DNA from: a virus
Length of the DNA stretch: 64,000 bases
IMG/VR virus record: IMGVR_UViG_3300032605_000009
Coordinates: 1-64,000 of that record
Strand: one strand, 5' to 3'
Shown here: piece after piece, positions 31,464 through 41,490 of the stretch
Numbering within the stretch: the stretch's first letter is position 1
Layout: every line of letters begins with the position of its first letter
Notes under the pieces: model-generated
Databases searched by the model: none
Told to the model about the DNA's origin: nothing
Seen by the model: only the letters and a program-made list of their open reading frames with translations
Position numbers and translations under genes: made by a program

Positions 31464-31783
31464 ACCTCCAGGACGATCCCGAGGTAACCCGAAAGATAAA
31501 CAGCCTGTTAACAGGCGCCTTTCGCACGCACGCAGTAAAGACTGGGTGGACAAAAGACCTAGCAGATGCGGTAACCGTACGCTTTGACGGCGATAACTTT
31601 GAGTATGTGATCAACCCTGCCTATAAGGAGAAGGTTGATAATGCTGAGTATGGCGACGGATCAAGCGGCCCTAAGCGAGCCATGTTTACCTTTACCCATG
31701 AAGCCAGCGAGATCATTGCTGATGTAGCTGACGAAGCAATTATGGATTACATCTTTGGTGAGCAGCAGGGGGAGATCGCCTAA
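31460..31783 (+). CDS. Neck-region protein
   Basis: A 107-residue protein from GTG 31460. Mixed alpha/beta, with RTHAVKTGWTKDLADAVTV and EYVINPAYKEKVDNAEYG. The position just before the tail completion-like and sheath genes matches head-tail connector proteins. No firm family match. Confidence 0.5.
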   Translation: MNLQDDPEVTRKINSLLTGAFRTHAVKTGWTKDLADAVTVRFDGDNFEYVINPAYKEKVDNAEYGDGSSGPKRAMFTFTHEASEIIADVADEAIMDYIFGEQQGEIA

Positions 31784-32430
31784 TGTTTATCCTACGAGAA
31801 GACTTAGCCCTAAAGAACTGGCTATCAGGTATCAAAGTATCTGACGGCGTTAGCTCTATGCGCCCTGTTCAGGTTTGGTTTACCCTGCCTGAAGTTGAAG
31901 TTCGTTCTCAATCCTACCCTTACATCACCATAGACCTTATTGATATTCGTCAGTCAAATGAGCGCCAAGCGTCTGGCACAATCTATGACGCAGACTTTGG
32001 CGGAACAGTAGCCCCAGAAGATGGAGTGGTCTACTCATACGAGTACCCAGTTACATATGACCTTTACTACCAGATCACCACATACTCTCGTAACCCACGT
32101 CATGATCGAGCCCTGCTTAATGTTTTTATGAAGTACGCAACCCCAGGCAAGTATGGTCATCTTCCACTTCCAAATGACTATGGAACTGACGATACCAACA
32201 CTACCTATGAGTGGCGCCACATGTTTGTGGAAGGCTTTGTAAAACGCGACGTTATCGAAGATAACCGTCGCCTATTTAGAAACACAATAACTGTTCGCGT
32301 GCTTACTGAGCTAACTCAGGAAGCCGCAAGCAACGCTCTCTACGAAGTAGAGAACGTAGACATCACGACGAATATATCGAGCATACCAACTGGATACACC
32401 CCGGTCCAAGATACGGTCACTTCCGACTAA
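31783..32430 (+). CDS. Tail completion or terminator-like protein
   Basis: A 215-residue protein overlapping the previous stop. It has VQVWFTLPEVEVRSQSYPYI, YPVTYDLYYQITTYSRNPRH and DNRRLFRNTITVRVLTE, a pattern of beta strands seen in tail-terminator proteins that cap the tube and join the head. It directly precedes the sheath gene. Function is inferred from this order. Confidence 0.6.
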   Translation: MFILREDLALKNWLSGIKVSDGVSSMRPVQVWFTLPEVEVRSQSYPYITIDLIDIRQSNERQASGTIYDADFGGTVAPEDGVVYSYEYPVTYDLYYQITTYSRNPRHDRALLNVFMKYATPGKYGHLPLPNDYGTDDTNTTYEWRHMFVEGFVKRDVIEDNRRLFRNTITVRVLTELTQEAASNALYEVENVDITTNISSIPTGYTPVQDTVTSD

Positions 32431-32448
32431 CCAATCAAGGAGATATAA

Positions 32449-33978
32449 ATGGCAGTTTATCAACAGCCAGGCGTATACGTTCAAGAAGTCTTGAGCGCAG
32501 TACCGCCTACAGTTGGAGCCTCGACAGCCGCTATAGGAGCATTCCTAGGAGCTATCAACCAGGGTCCTCTAACACCTACAGTAGTAACCAAGTGGTCTGA
32601 TTTCGTTAACCTCTACGGAGGATTTGTTGGCGATGCTACAGACAACCTACGTCTTGCAGTCAAGTCTTTCCTAGTAGACAACAATGGTGGAGCTTGTGCA
32701 GTCCAGCGTGTACTAGGTACTGGAACAGCTACATCTACCCAGTCTTTCTATGACAGCTCAGGAACTGGCGGAACAGCTGGTTCAGCAATCTCTATCGTTA
32801 TCTCTGCAGCCAACCCAGGCGCATGGGGCAACAAGATCTATGTAGACATCGTAAAGACAACAGCTACAGCTGCAACCTTTACTCTTGTTGTTCACGTAGG
32901 CGATGGCACATCCTCAACAATCGTTGAGACATGGCCTAACCTATCTATGTCATCAACAGACCCACGCTACGTAGTTAACTTTGTTAACAGCAACTCAAAG
33001 TATGTAGTCGTTTCTCTTCCTTTGTCAAATGGTACAACAGCTTCTTCACCAGCTAACGTCCCTGTGTCACAAACCGCACAGCCATTGGCTTCTGGTGTAG
33101 ACGCTACAGGTGGACAAACAGCTACTTCTGTTGCTGGAGCTGTAAACAGCTTTGACACCATCACTCAGACCTTGGTGCTTAACGCCCCAGGAATTACTGA
33201 TGCTACAAACGTAAATACAATCTTGGCATACGCAGCTACACGTGGAGACGTGTTCGTAGTCATCGACCCTATCGCTGACACAGTAGCTAACCAACTAACC
33301 TTGGCTGCTTCTTACACCTCAACCTCTTACGGCGCTGTGTACTACCCACAGATCACAGTTGCTGATCCAACATCTTCTGCCCCAGGCGTAGTGCGCACGA
33401 TCAACCCTGGTGGAGCTGTTGTAGCTCAGTACCTTGTAACAGACCACGTAACTGGGCCATTCAAGGCTCCAGCTGGTATCAAGACACGTATTGGTGGAGC
33501 TGTATCAGTTGCAGCTTTGACCAACACTAACTTGGCTTCAATGAACAGCGCTGCTGCCCCTGTTAACGCAATTCGTTTCGTTCCAGGCTCAGGCATCGTA
33601 ATCATGGGCGCTCGTACCCTACAACCAGGGTACTCAACAATGTACGTGCCCGTCCGTCGTTCTCTTCAATACATTGAAAAGGCGCTTACAAACCTTACAC
33701 AGTTTGCAATCTTTGAGCCAAACGATCAACGTCTATGGCGTCAACTATCAGCAACTGTAGGTAACTTCCTCACAGACTACTGGCGTCAAGGTGGTTTGAG
33801 CGGTTCAACACCAGCTCAAGCTTTCTACGCTGTCTGCGATAGCACAAACAACACATCAGTAACCATCAACAATGGTGAGCTTCACATTGATGTGGGTGTT
33901 GCCCTAGAACGTCCAGCAGAGTTCGTCGTAATTCGTATTTCACAATACGACGGCGGCACAACAGTAACCACAGCATAA
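32449..33978 (+). CDS. Tail sheath protein
   Basis: A 509-residue contractile tail sheath. The N-terminus YQQPGVYVQEVLSAVPP and FVNLYGGF are classic, and the C-terminal domain (YVPVRRSLQYIEKALTNL, FEPNDQRLWRQL, VGNFLTDYWRQGGL and ELHIDVGVALERPAEFVV) matches sheath families. It contracts to drive the tube through the host envelope. GGAGATAT precedes the ATG. This gene establishes the myovirus morphology. Confidence 0.95.
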   Translation: MAVYQQPGVYVQEVLSAVPPTVGASTAAIGAFLGAINQGPLTPTVVTKWSDFVNLYGGFVGDATDNLRLAVKSFLVDNNGGACAVQRVLGTGTATSTQSFYDSSGTGGTAGSAISIVISAANPGAWGNKIYVDIVKTTATAATFTLVVHVGDGTSSTIVETWPNLSMSSTDPRYVVNFVNSNSKYVVVSLPLSNGTTASSPANVPVSQTAQPLASGVDATGGQTATSVAGAVNSFDTITQTLVLNAPGITDATNVNTILAYAATRGDVFVVIDPIADTVANQLTLAASYTSTSYGAVYYPQITVADPTSSAPGVVRTINPGGAVVAQYLVTDHVTGPFKAPAGIKTRIGGAVSVAALTNTNLASMNSAAAPVNAIRFVPGSGIVIMGARTLQPGYSTMYVPVRRSLQYIEKALTNLTQFAIFEPNDQRLWRQLSATVGNFLTDYWRQGGLSGSTPAQAFYAVCDSTNNTSVTINNGELHIDVGVALERPAEFVVIRISQYDGGTTVTTA

Positions 33979-33992
33979 GGAGATAAATAAAC

Positions 33993-34637
33993 ATGCCAAC
34001 TAATGACGTTTCACGTTGGGGTTCGGTTGCGACTGATCCGCTACGTAATTTCCGATTCCAGGTTGAGTTCTTGCCTCCTTCAAACGGTGGTACCTACTTT
34101 AACCCTGCGTCAACAGCAGCAACAACAGGCTTCTCTGGTGGATTCACCAGCGTATCTGGCCTAACCATCAACACACAGGCTATTGCCTACCGTGAAGGTG
34201 GATACAACACTACTGTTCACCAGATCCCTGGAATGACAACATTCAACCCTATCGTGCTCAGCCGCGGTATGGTCTATGGTCAAGATCAAGCTATCACATG
34301 GATGCGTGCCCTATTTGCAGCAGCAGCTGGCGATGGAATCGCACTAGGTTCTTCAGACTTCCGTTTAGACCTTAACATCTATGTAAACGATCACCCATCA
34401 ACAACAAGTGCACCGAACTCAGCTTCTGGCGCAGCAGGATCAAACACACCTCTTGTTCTCTTCCGCGTCCACAACGCTTGGATCAGCACCTTGTCATACA
34501 ACGATCTAAACGGTACAGACAACAATATCTTGTTTGAGGGTATCACCCTTGTCCACGAAGGCTTGTCAGTTGAGTTCGTTGATAGCACAGGAGCACCATA
34601 CACAGGAAAGAGTGGAGTGGCTCCAGCCGCTTACTAA
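33993..34637 (+). CDS. Tail tube protein
   Basis: A 214-residue protein of the T4 gp19-like tube family: LRNFRFQVEFLPP, GFTSVSGLTINTQAIAYREGG and IPGMTTFNPIVLSRGM. It forms stacked hexamer rings within the sheath. The order sheath then tube is standard. Confidence 0.9.
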   Translation: MPTNDVSRWGSVATDPLRNFRFQVEFLPPSNGGTYFNPASTAATTGFSGGFTSVSGLTINTQAIAYREGGYNTTVHQIPGMTTFNPIVLSRGMVYGQDQAITWMRALFAAAAGDGIALGSSDFRLDLNIYVNDHPSTTSAPNSASGAAGSNTPLVLFRVHNAWISTLSYNDLNGTDNNILFEGITLVHEGLSVEFVDSTGAPYTGKSGVAPAAY

Positions 34638-34659
34638 TACTTAACAAGGAGAACAATTC

Positions 34660-35457
34660 GTGTCACAAATTACCGATGCAGCCACAATTAATAAACTATC
34701 CGAACAGATGTCTCTATCCAGCGGAGAGCCAAACGTCGAAGTTACGACTGAGGCTCCCGCTGATAGCAGAGTCCATCTACCTGGAGGTTATATTAAGCCT
34801 GATGGCACTGTAGTCAAATATGTAGAAGTCCGAGAGCTTAACGGAATCGATGAAGAAGCTATCGCTAAGTCTGGTACACCAGCCAAAGCGCTTCTGACAA
34901 TTCTTGCCCGTGGGCTTGTTGACGTCGACGGAGATCGACCATCCAAAGATGTCTTGGATGCCCTTCTTTCAGGAGACAGAGACGCAATCATGCTGGGTAT
35001 CCGAAAGGTTACGTTTGGCAAAGAAGCCAAGCTTGAGTCTTTTTGCCCAACATGCGAGAAGGTTCATATCTTCGACATTGACCTAGACAAGGACGTCAAG
35101 GTTACTGAACTAGATAACCCGATCGACGACCGCAGTTGGACAGCAAAGATCAAGAAGGGCGAGGTCACTTTAGTACTTCCTAACGGCATTACCCAGCGTA
35201 AGGTCATGGAAGCATCAGATAAGACTACCGCCGAGATCAACACCATGATCCTGTCTGGATGCGTTCTAGCTGTTAATGGCTCACCTGCACGTCCGAACAC
35301 CGTACTAGAACTTGGCATACAAGACCGTGAAACTCTCATCTTAGAGATTATGGACCGCAACCCTGGTCCCCGCCTCATGGGGGTGACAAAGGCCTGCGAG
35401 GCATGTGGAACAGAAGTTGCTGTACCGCTCAGCCTGGCTGCTTTGTTTCGCCTATAA
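34660..35457 (+). CDS. Tail assembly chaperone / T4 baseplate gp26-gp51-like protein
   Basis: A 265-residue protein from GTG 34660 with AAGGAG upstream. It has YVEVRELNGIDEEAIAK, two CxxC pairs (FCPTCEKVH and ACEACGTEV) and a C-terminal LSLAALF. Proteins like this between tube and tape measure act as tail assembly chaperones, and the layout also matches T4-type baseplate assembly proteins. A second frame (35405-35590) overlaps its end in +1, so a frameshift product with an extended C-terminus is possible. Confidence 0.65.
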   Translation: MSQITDAATINKLSEQMSLSSGEPNVEVTTEAPADSRVHLPGGYIKPDGTVVKYVEVRELNGIDEEAIAKSGTPAKALLTILARGLVDVDGDRPSKDVLDALLSGDRDAIMLGIRKVTFGKEAKLESFCPTCEKVHIFDIDLDKDVKVTELDNPIDDRSWTAKIKKGEVTLVLPNGITQRKVMEASDKTTAEINTMILSGCVLAVNGSPARPNTVLELGIQDRETLILEIMDRNPGPRLMGVTKACEACGTEVAVPLSLAALFRL

Positions 35458-35590
35458 GGAAAAAGATTATGAGGCCTTGCTTGACCAGTACGAATGGTTA
35501 ACAAGGGCGTTTACTGGATGGACGTTAGCCGATATTCGCAACATGTCCTTCAGAGAACGTAAAAACTGGATTGAACGTTCACGTAGATAA
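35405..35590 (+). CDS. Downstream frame of tail assembly chaperone
   Basis: The frame is open from 35405 (GTG, no proper ribosome site) to 35590. Only the part after the chaperone stop looks coded: KDYEALLDQYEWLTRAF, WTLADIRNMSFRERKNWIERS. The WTLADIRNM..RER..WI block resembles the short proteins that follow chaperones in contractile tails and pyocin-like particles. A +1 shift at CTA TAA (35452-35457) would fuse it to the gene before. Separate translation is the alternative. Confidence 0.55.
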   Translation: MEQKLLYRSAWLLCFAYKEKDYEALLDQYEWLTRAFTGWTLADIRNMSFRERKNWIERSRR

Positions 35591-35604
35591 GTAAGGAGGT
35601 TAGT

Positions 35605-37872
35605 ATGGCTGGTTCAGGTATGGACAATCTTAACTCAAGCATTGGTCAGTTTAATTCAACCCTTGAGAGAACTAAGAACTCCATTTCTGGCATTGTCCAG
35701 GAGATTACTACCTTTGCCGACGCCATGCGTGGCGGAGTCTCATCTACTAGCGGTGGAAGCAGCGCTGTACCTCAAGGCTCCAGCGCAGCTACTCCTCGCT
35801 TCTCTGCACCTTCTTCTGCCTCTGGTATCGGCAGCGGAATCACTAACTTCCTGGCTTCTATCCCAGCAGTTATGGGTGCAGCGCTTGGAAGTCCAGCTTC
35901 TATCGCCTCATACCAGCTTGGTACATCTCGCTCAGCGTTCTTTGCTAATCAATCTTACGGAGCTAACGCTGCCAGCCAGATGCAGATGTCTCTTAGCGGA
36001 ACAGCTAATAGCTCTACTGATGCCTTAGCAGCTCAGGCAGCCCTGCAATCAGCAGGTATCTTTAATATTCAGCAGTTTGGTAAAGGCGTATCCTCCCTTT
36101 CAAACTATGCTCCAGGACTAGGCCTTGCTGGAACAGCTATGGCTACAGCTTCCTTGAACTCAGCTCAGACTGTAAACAAACTTAACATGCTTGGTATTAG
36201 CGAGCGAGGTTCTAACGGACTTGCTCTCGACCCAAACACAATCATCAATGAGTTCGTAGACATGATCTTCGCTAAGACTCCTCAGCTACAGCAGGGATCA
36301 GCCGCAGCCTACTCATACTTGATGGGCGCCTTGGAATCAGGCAATCAGCTTAACATTATGTTAAGTACGTACTTTACAGACCCTAATCTTATCAACCTTG
36401 TTATTACTAAGTTGTTTGCTAAGGCTAAGGGTCTTCCAGACAACGCAACTAAGTCTCAGTTAACAGCAGCTGGCATTACCACTAAGACCACAAACTTAAT
36501 GAGTAACTACAACGCTGCTCAACTTAACCTTACTCAAGCCACTACTAACGGAATCCTTCAGGGATCTGACGCGGCGCTCTCACAATTAACTAGTGCTACA
36601 AATGATTTTGCTGGTGCAGCCAAGAACCTTAATGGTCTTCTAAAAGCATACGGATACGGCGAGACAATGCTTGGTGGCTTTAATGGAGCTGTCACGTTAC
36701 TAGCTACCTCTATTGCAGGAAATCTACTTGGGCCTCTTCTTTCACTCCTTAGCGGAGGCAAAGGCGGCCTTGGTGGACTTCTTTCTACAGGAAAAGGCCT
36801 TCTAGGTGTAGCAGCTAGCGCACTTGCTGGATACGGCGTTGGAGATGTTGTTGCACAGGGCGGTAAAGCACTAGGTAACGCACTAGGTACTTCATCTACA
36901 GTTACAAGAGCAGGTTCAGCAGCTGCTGCTGCAGGAGCGGGAGCCTTAGCTGGTGCCGCTATTCCAATTCTTGGTGAGACAGGTATTAGCGAAGTAATCG
37001 GAGCTATTGCTGGCGGTATTAGCGGATGGCTTCACTCTAAGCCAGCAACTACTACAGGCGCTGGATCTGGAAGTGGTCGTGGAGCTACAGTATCTCCTTC
37101 TAATACCATGGGTGGAGGAAGTACTGCACCTGTATCTGCACTTCTTACTACAGCCGCATCTCAAATTGGAGTTCCATACTCTTGGGGTGGCGGTGGCGTA
37201 AACGGACCAAGTTCTGGTTTTGCTCAAGGCGCTGGAACCGTAGGCTTTGACTGCTCTAGCTTTGTCCAGTATGTATTTTCTAAGCAAGGTGTTTCACTTC
37301 CTAGAACAACTTATGCTCAGGTTAACTGCGGAACTGCAGTTCCTCCGTTGCAGGCTCAGCCAGGAGACCTTCTTTTCTTTGGTAGCGCAACCGCACCAGA
37401 CCACGTTGCTATCTACCTAGGTGGAGGCCGCATTATTCAAGCCCCTCATACTGGTGGTGTAGTAAGTATTGCTGGTGTAGACCTAAGTACCGTATCTGCT
37501 TGTCGCCGAGTTCTAAACGGCTCAGGCAACGGTGTTCAAATGTCTACCCTGTTTAACTCTCAAGTTATGTCGTCTATTGGCATGGGCAGCTCACCTATGC
37601 CTAATACTGTTGGCGGCTTTAGTGCTGCTGGTGGAATGGGCGGTGCTCTATCGGCTCTCTCAGGAACTGCTACAGCTGCACCTTCAACAGTTGCTGGGTA
37701 TAGCAGTGCAGTTTCTTCTGGGTCAGGAGTTGCCACAACATCAGGTAGCGGCATCACTATTAACGTAACAGTACCAGCCTCTACAAGCCCTAATGCTATA
37801 GCGCAGACTACCAAGGCTGTAGCAACCGCTGTACAGCAGGGCATAGCAAGAGCTAACGCAAGGAGCAACTAA
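35605..37872 (+). CDS. Tape measure protein with NlpC/P60 domain
   Basis: A 755-residue protein, Ala/Gly/Ser/Leu rich with long helical segments and hydrophobic stretches (about 360-460), as in tape measure proteins that set tail length. Residues about 520-640 form an NlpC/P60 peptidase: QIGVPYSWGGGG, C550 in GFDCSSFVQYVF, H600 in PDHVAIYLGGG. The enzyme probably cuts peptidoglycan peptides when the tail penetrates. The strong AAGGAGG precedes the ATG. The C-terminus is low complexity. Confidence 0.85.
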   Translation: MAGSGMDNLNSSIGQFNSTLERTKNSISGIVQEITTFADAMRGGVSSTSGGSSAVPQGSSAATPRFSAPSSASGIGSGITNFLASIPAVMGAALGSPASIASYQLGTSRSAFFANQSYGANAASQMQMSLSGTANSSTDALAAQAALQSAGIFNIQQFGKGVSSLSNYAPGLGLAGTAMATASLNSAQTVNKLNMLGISERGSNGLALDPNTIINEFVDMIFAKTPQLQQGSAAAYSYLMGALESGNQLNIMLSTYFTDPNLINLVITKLFAKAKGLPDNATKSQLTAAGITTKTTNLMSNYNAAQLNLTQATTNGILQGSDAALSQLTSATNDFAGAAKNLNGLLKAYGYGETMLGGFNGAVTLLATSIAGNLLGPLLSLLSGGKGGLGGLLSTGKGLLGVAASALAGYGVGDVVAQGGKALGNALGTSSTVTRAGSAAAAAGAGALAGAAIPILGETGISEVIGAIAGGISGWLHSKPATTTGAGSGSGRGATVSPSNTMGGGSTAPVSALLTTAASQIGVPYSWGGGGVNGPSSGFAQGAGTVGFDCSSFVQYVFSKQGVSLPRTTYAQVNCGTAVPPLQAQPGDLLFFGSATAPDHVAIYLGGGRIIQAPHTGGVVSIAGVDLSTVSACRRVLNGSGNGVQMSTLFNSQVMSSIGMGSSPMPNTVGGFSAAGGMGGALSALSGTATAAPSTVAGYSSAVSSGSGVATTSGSGITINVTVPASTSPNAIAQTTKAVATAVQQGIARANARSN

Positions 37873-39524
37873 TGGCATCTCGTAACTCATCTGTAAAAAC
37901 TAATGCTCAGTGGGTCGCCTACGCGTCGTCCTACATCAACGACAGCACCAACACACTATCTATCAGAAGTAAGCTATCAACTTTGCAAACCGCCTATACA
38001 ATCAACATGGCTAATGCTCAAGCCTCTCTTGACAACCAAAACGGCGTTTTCAATGGAACTCTTCCTGAGGACGTTATTGGTGGCAGAAACTATAACTTCA
38101 GTGCTATTCAAAAAGCTATTGAGGACAGCTCTGTTGTTATCAATAACGTTGAGTTCTCTAACAGCCTTGCATACGGAGACCAATCTAACCTGCAAGCTTA
38201 CTTAAATTATAAGTATTCAGCTGATATCGGGGCGTACGCTAACAGCCACGGCGAGTGGGTCCTCAACCTACACGATGCTGTGGACTTCTATACTAAAGAG
38301 CCTTTGCTTAGCGAAATGAACAGTTATGTTCCTAGACTTACTGGAGCCAATCAAACAGCTGCGCTAAACTTTATTGCCGATCTACCCCAACTAACTAAAA
38401 CAGTTGTGGACAAGATGGCCAAGGTTACTGCCAGCATTAAAACGATTACTGCCTCGCTAGATATTGAAAAAGGTAGCATTACTACTAGCTACGTTAATCA
38501 AGTTAAAGCCTTAATCGGTGGAGGAAAGCCCCAAAGCCCTACAGTTGTTGGTTCAGGTGGGGCTAACGGCGGTACTGGCGGCGGAGGTAAGCCAGCAAAG
38601 ACTAACCTCAATGGGTCTGATCCAAGCTCTACTGACACGCCTCCATCTAAGTATCCTCCTACAGCTGAGTTCAATCTTCCTCCACATCAATGGAGTCTTC
38701 CACTAAGCGCTAAGACCATGGAGCCTGCTTTATCTTCAGCAGCATCCCAGTCTGGTGACGTGAACCGCAGAGGTCGTTTTTGGTTCTATGCAGACAGCGC
38801 TACTCAATACACGGCTAAAGCCAATGCCGCAAGAGACTACGGATTCCAATTCATTTGGAACCCTACAGACTACTCAGTAAGCGTAGCTTTGAACCCAGAC
38901 GTCACTCCTTCATCATCTATGTACTGGGGAACAGCCCTTCCTGTGTTCCCAAGCGGTGAAAATCTATCTGTATCGATCATCTTGGACCGTACAAATGACT
39001 TTGCTTGCTTTGGCCCATACGCCAGCACAATTGGAGCAGCAACTATCGTCGGACAAGCTACTGCCGCGAACCCTGCAAACCAGGACCTACTAAATGCCCT
39101 TACAAATCTAGAGCAAGCTCTTACAGACACCGCCAGCAACGTGACTGCAGCACAATTTACTCCGTACTACGCAAACGCGGGAACCAACGTAGAAACTCAA
39201 ATTGCTGATCTTATGCGCCGAGGAACTCTGGCTGACCTTGAGTACCTATACAAGTGCATTAACGGTGATGGCTGGGTGCGGTTAGATCAGGCAACCTCAG
39301 ATATCGGATTCTTGGCTATGACACTAGTAGAGATCGAGCTGGGGCCTATGCGCTACCTTGGGTATCTAAATAACCTAAATATTAGTCATCAAAAGTTTAC
39401 GGAAGAGATGATTCCGCTTACAAGCCAGGTAGACCTGCAGTTTGTACTTATGGCATCTGCTTCTGTTGCACAGTCTTCCTCACTTTCTAGAACTGGAACA
39501 GGAGCGGCGGTGGCTACATCATGA
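37872..39524 (+). CDS. Baseplate or tail structural protein
   Basis: A 550-residue protein, one-base overlap with the tape measure. N-terminal half helical; a Gly/Pro-rich linker (about 218-270). The C-terminal half has RRGRFWFYADSATQYTAKAN, YGFQFIWNPTDYSVSV and a final GPMRYLGYLNNLNISHQKFT. The latter half looks like a baseplate hub-side domain that pairs with the LysM-like and gpD-like proteins next to it. Exact role unassigned. Confidence 0.6.
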   Translation: MASRNSSVKTNAQWVAYASSYINDSTNTLSIRSKLSTLQTAYTINMANAQASLDNQNGVFNGTLPEDVIGGRNYNFSAIQKAIEDSSVVINNVEFSNSLAYGDQSNLQAYLNYKYSADIGAYANSHGEWVLNLHDAVDFYTKEPLLSEMNSYVPRLTGANQTAALNFIADLPQLTKTVVDKMAKVTASIKTITASLDIEKGSITTSYVNQVKALIGGGKPQSPTVVGSGGANGGTGGGGKPAKTNLNGSDPSSTDTPPSKYPPTAEFNLPPHQWSLPLSAKTMEPALSSAASQSGDVNRRGRFWFYADSATQYTAKANAARDYGFQFIWNPTDYSVSVALNPDVTPSSSMYWGTALPVFPSGENLSVSIILDRTNDFACFGPYASTIGAATIVGQATAANPANQDLLNALTNLEQALTDTASNVTAAQFTPYYANAGTNVETQIADLMRRGTLADLEYLYKCINGDGWVRLDQATSDIGFLAMTLVEIELGPMRYLGYLNNLNISHQKFTEEMIPLTSQVDLQFVLMASASVAQSSSLSRTGTGAAVATS

Positions 39525-39805
39525 GTATTGATATTAACTCTCGTTACTACTACTCAACTATTGATTACATCCAACTTGTGGAGGACAGCGATAACAAAGC
39601 TATTGTCTTTTATGAGTTCGACACCATCGGAACGATCACCTATACAAAGCATATATACGTAGAAGGCGAACGCTTAGACTCAATCGCCTACAAGTACTGG
39701 GGACGATCAAACCTCTGGTGGGTAATCCCTGAGTACAACCCATCTATAACCGACTTTACTAATATCGCACCTGGAACAGAATTGATCATCCCTACAAATG
39801 TTTAA
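39521..39805 (+). CDS. LysM-like baseplate protein (gpX/gp53 type)
   Basis: A 94-residue protein overlapping the previous stop by four bases (ATGA). VEGERLDSIAYKYWGRSNLWW and IAPGTELIIPTNV form a LysM-like fold, as in P2 gpX and the C-terminal part of T4 gp53, which stabilise the baseplate hub and tube. Between tape measure and gpD-like hub is its usual position. Confidence 0.8.
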   Translation: MSIDINSRYYYSTIDYIQLVEDSDNKAIVFYEFDTIGTITYTKHIYVEGERLDSIAYKYWGRSNLWWVIPEYNPSITDFTNIAPGTELIIPTNV

Positions 39806-41132
39806 TTTCATAGACATTGAGTTTCCTAATTCAGGGCTGCCTTTAGTTCTTTCCTACAGAACTACCTTCCATCAAGCTAGATATGAGCATGAAGAAGTAA
39901 CCATGTACATAAAGAACTGGGGCGTTCAGTATGCCCGAATTCAAAACGGAACCCCTATTCAAGCTACCTTTAAGTCCCCTACTGGGTCTAGGACCTTTCA
40001 AGGGTACGTCCACAGCGTAACTCCAGACCTATCTCCAGGAAAAAACTTCGCTCAGGTAGTCGCTTACGGCGCGTCGTACGTTATGAAGCAAGCCTCTCAA
40101 AAGATCTGGACTAACGTAACTGCGGATACCGTGGTGGCTGAAATTGCTAAGAAGTATGGTTTTTCTTATAACGCTATGCCGCACCCACGTGTCTACGACC
40201 ACTTAATTCAAGCGGGAGAGTCTGATTGGGCTTTTCTAGTAAAGCTAGCAAAACAATGCGGTTACTCTCTAAGAGCTGAGAACACAGCACTTTACTTTAA
40301 CGAAATTACAAATGACTACAAGCAGAACTTTCAAAGCGCTAAATATGCCATTATGCGTGAAGCTAACAGCTCTCTTGGTAGCAGCATGTTTAAGTTTACT
40401 CCAGAGGTATCTGAAGCAAATGACATTGATGCTGGAGTCATGAAGGCTGCTACAGCTGTAGGCGGAGTCAACCTAGATACAGCTACTGCAATAGTCACCA
40501 CTAATCAAAGCAGACCTACGACCACAAAGACCGTCTCTAAGTCTGAAATGTTCGACAGATTCTCTCCTACTGTTGTGATATCTAATGGAAACGTAGCTTC
40601 TTCTGAGGCTAAAGCCGCAGATGAGCGAGCTAGATACCCATATCGTGGAAGCGTTCAACTGCTGGGCGATGCCACACTAAAGCCAGATCTTCCAATTTAC
40701 TTAGACGGCCTAGGCACTGAGTACTCTGGGTACTGGACAATTCTAAGCGCTGACCACATATTTGAAGAACACATGTATACAACTGAACTGCATGTGGGTT
40801 CTGATTCTTTAGGCAAAGCTTCTCCTGGATTTACAGGTAGCCCAGACCTAATACCTTCAACGGTACCAAAAAGGCAGATTACGCCAAATGTTGCTCAGAC
40901 AAATAAGAAGGTAACTTCAAGCTTATCTCAAAACTCTCGTGCTGTTAACGGGGCAACCAAATCGACTAGCCTTGTTGCCACTAACAACAGAAAGCAGCCT
41001 AAGGTAGGAAGAACCGATTCTTCTAGCTCCGCTAAGTGGTCTGGGCCAGTAACTAATTTACTAAGTGCGCCTAAGAAAACTAACTTATCATCAGCAGCTG
41101 TAGCTAAGTTAAGGAGTACAGGTGTCCGATAA
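39798..41132 (+). CDS. Baseplate hub protein, gpD-like
   Basis: A 444-residue protein with the pattern of late control gene D proteins: TVVAEIAKKYGFSYN, a QAGESDWAFLVKLAKQCGY block, and a return beta domain (GSVQLLGDATLKPDLPIYLDG). It forms the trimeric hub that caps the tail tube tip. The last 90 residues are Ser/Thr/Lys-rich and disordered in look. It overlaps the next gene by 11 nt. Confidence 0.85.
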   Translation: MFNFIDIEFPNSGLPLVLSYRTTFHQARYEHEEVTMYIKNWGVQYARIQNGTPIQATFKSPTGSRTFQGYVHSVTPDLSPGKNFAQVVAYGASYVMKQASQKIWTNVTADTVVAEIAKKYGFSYNAMPHPRVYDHLIQAGESDWAFLVKLAKQCGYSLRAENTALYFNEITNDYKQNFQSAKYAIMREANSSLGSSMFKFTPEVSEANDIDAGVMKAATAVGGVNLDTATAIVTTNQSRPTTTKTVSKSEMFDRFSPTVVISNGNVASSEAKAADERARYPYRGSVQLLGDATLKPDLPIYLDGLGTEYSGYWTILSADHIFEEHMYTTELHVGSDSLGKASPGFTGSPDLIPSTVPKRQITPNVAQTNKKVTSSLSQNSRAVNGATKSTSLVATNNRKQPKVGRTDSSSSAKWSGPVTNLLSAPKKTNLSSAAVAKLRSTGVR

Positions 41133-41490
41133 ATATTATGGTTTGTACAGAGCTATCTGTACCGATAACAACGATCCCGCAGGAACGAACAAAATCCGCG
41201 TCCAAATACCTTCAATAGTAGGCACAACCGATGACAGTGGTGACTTGTTTCAGACTGGGTGGATACCTGGATGTTTACCTGCTGTTGATAACGGAACGCA
41301 TCTTAACCACACAGATGAGTATACAACTACATCGACTTCGATTGGGCCTTACGGTTCACACACTCACAACGTAACCCTGAACGCAGAGCACTCTTCGCAT
41401 TTAACGGTACCTAACGTAGGGCAGCCTGTGTGGATCATGTTTGAGCAAGGCGACGTTAACTTTCCAGTATGGATGGGAGTATACCTATGA
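41122..41490 (+). CDS. Baseplate spike OB-fold protein (gp5/gpV-like)
   Basis: A 122-residue protein from GTG 41122 behind AAGGAG. YYGLYRAICTDNNDPAGTNKI, RVQIPSIVG, GWIPGCLPAV and VGQPVWIMFEQGDVNFPVWMG are the conserved elements of the gp5/gpV OB-fold. Histidine-rich SHTHNVTLNAEHSSH near residue 78-92 may bind metal, as in phage spike tips. It lacks the usual long beta-helix, so the needle is short or supplied elsewhere. Confidence 0.8.
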   Translation: MSDKYYGLYRAICTDNNDPAGTNKIRVQIPSIVGTTDDSGDLFQTGWIPGCLPAVDNGTHLNHTDEYTTTSTSIGPYGSHTHNVTLNAEHSSHLTVPNVGQPVWIMFEQGDVNFPVWMGVYL

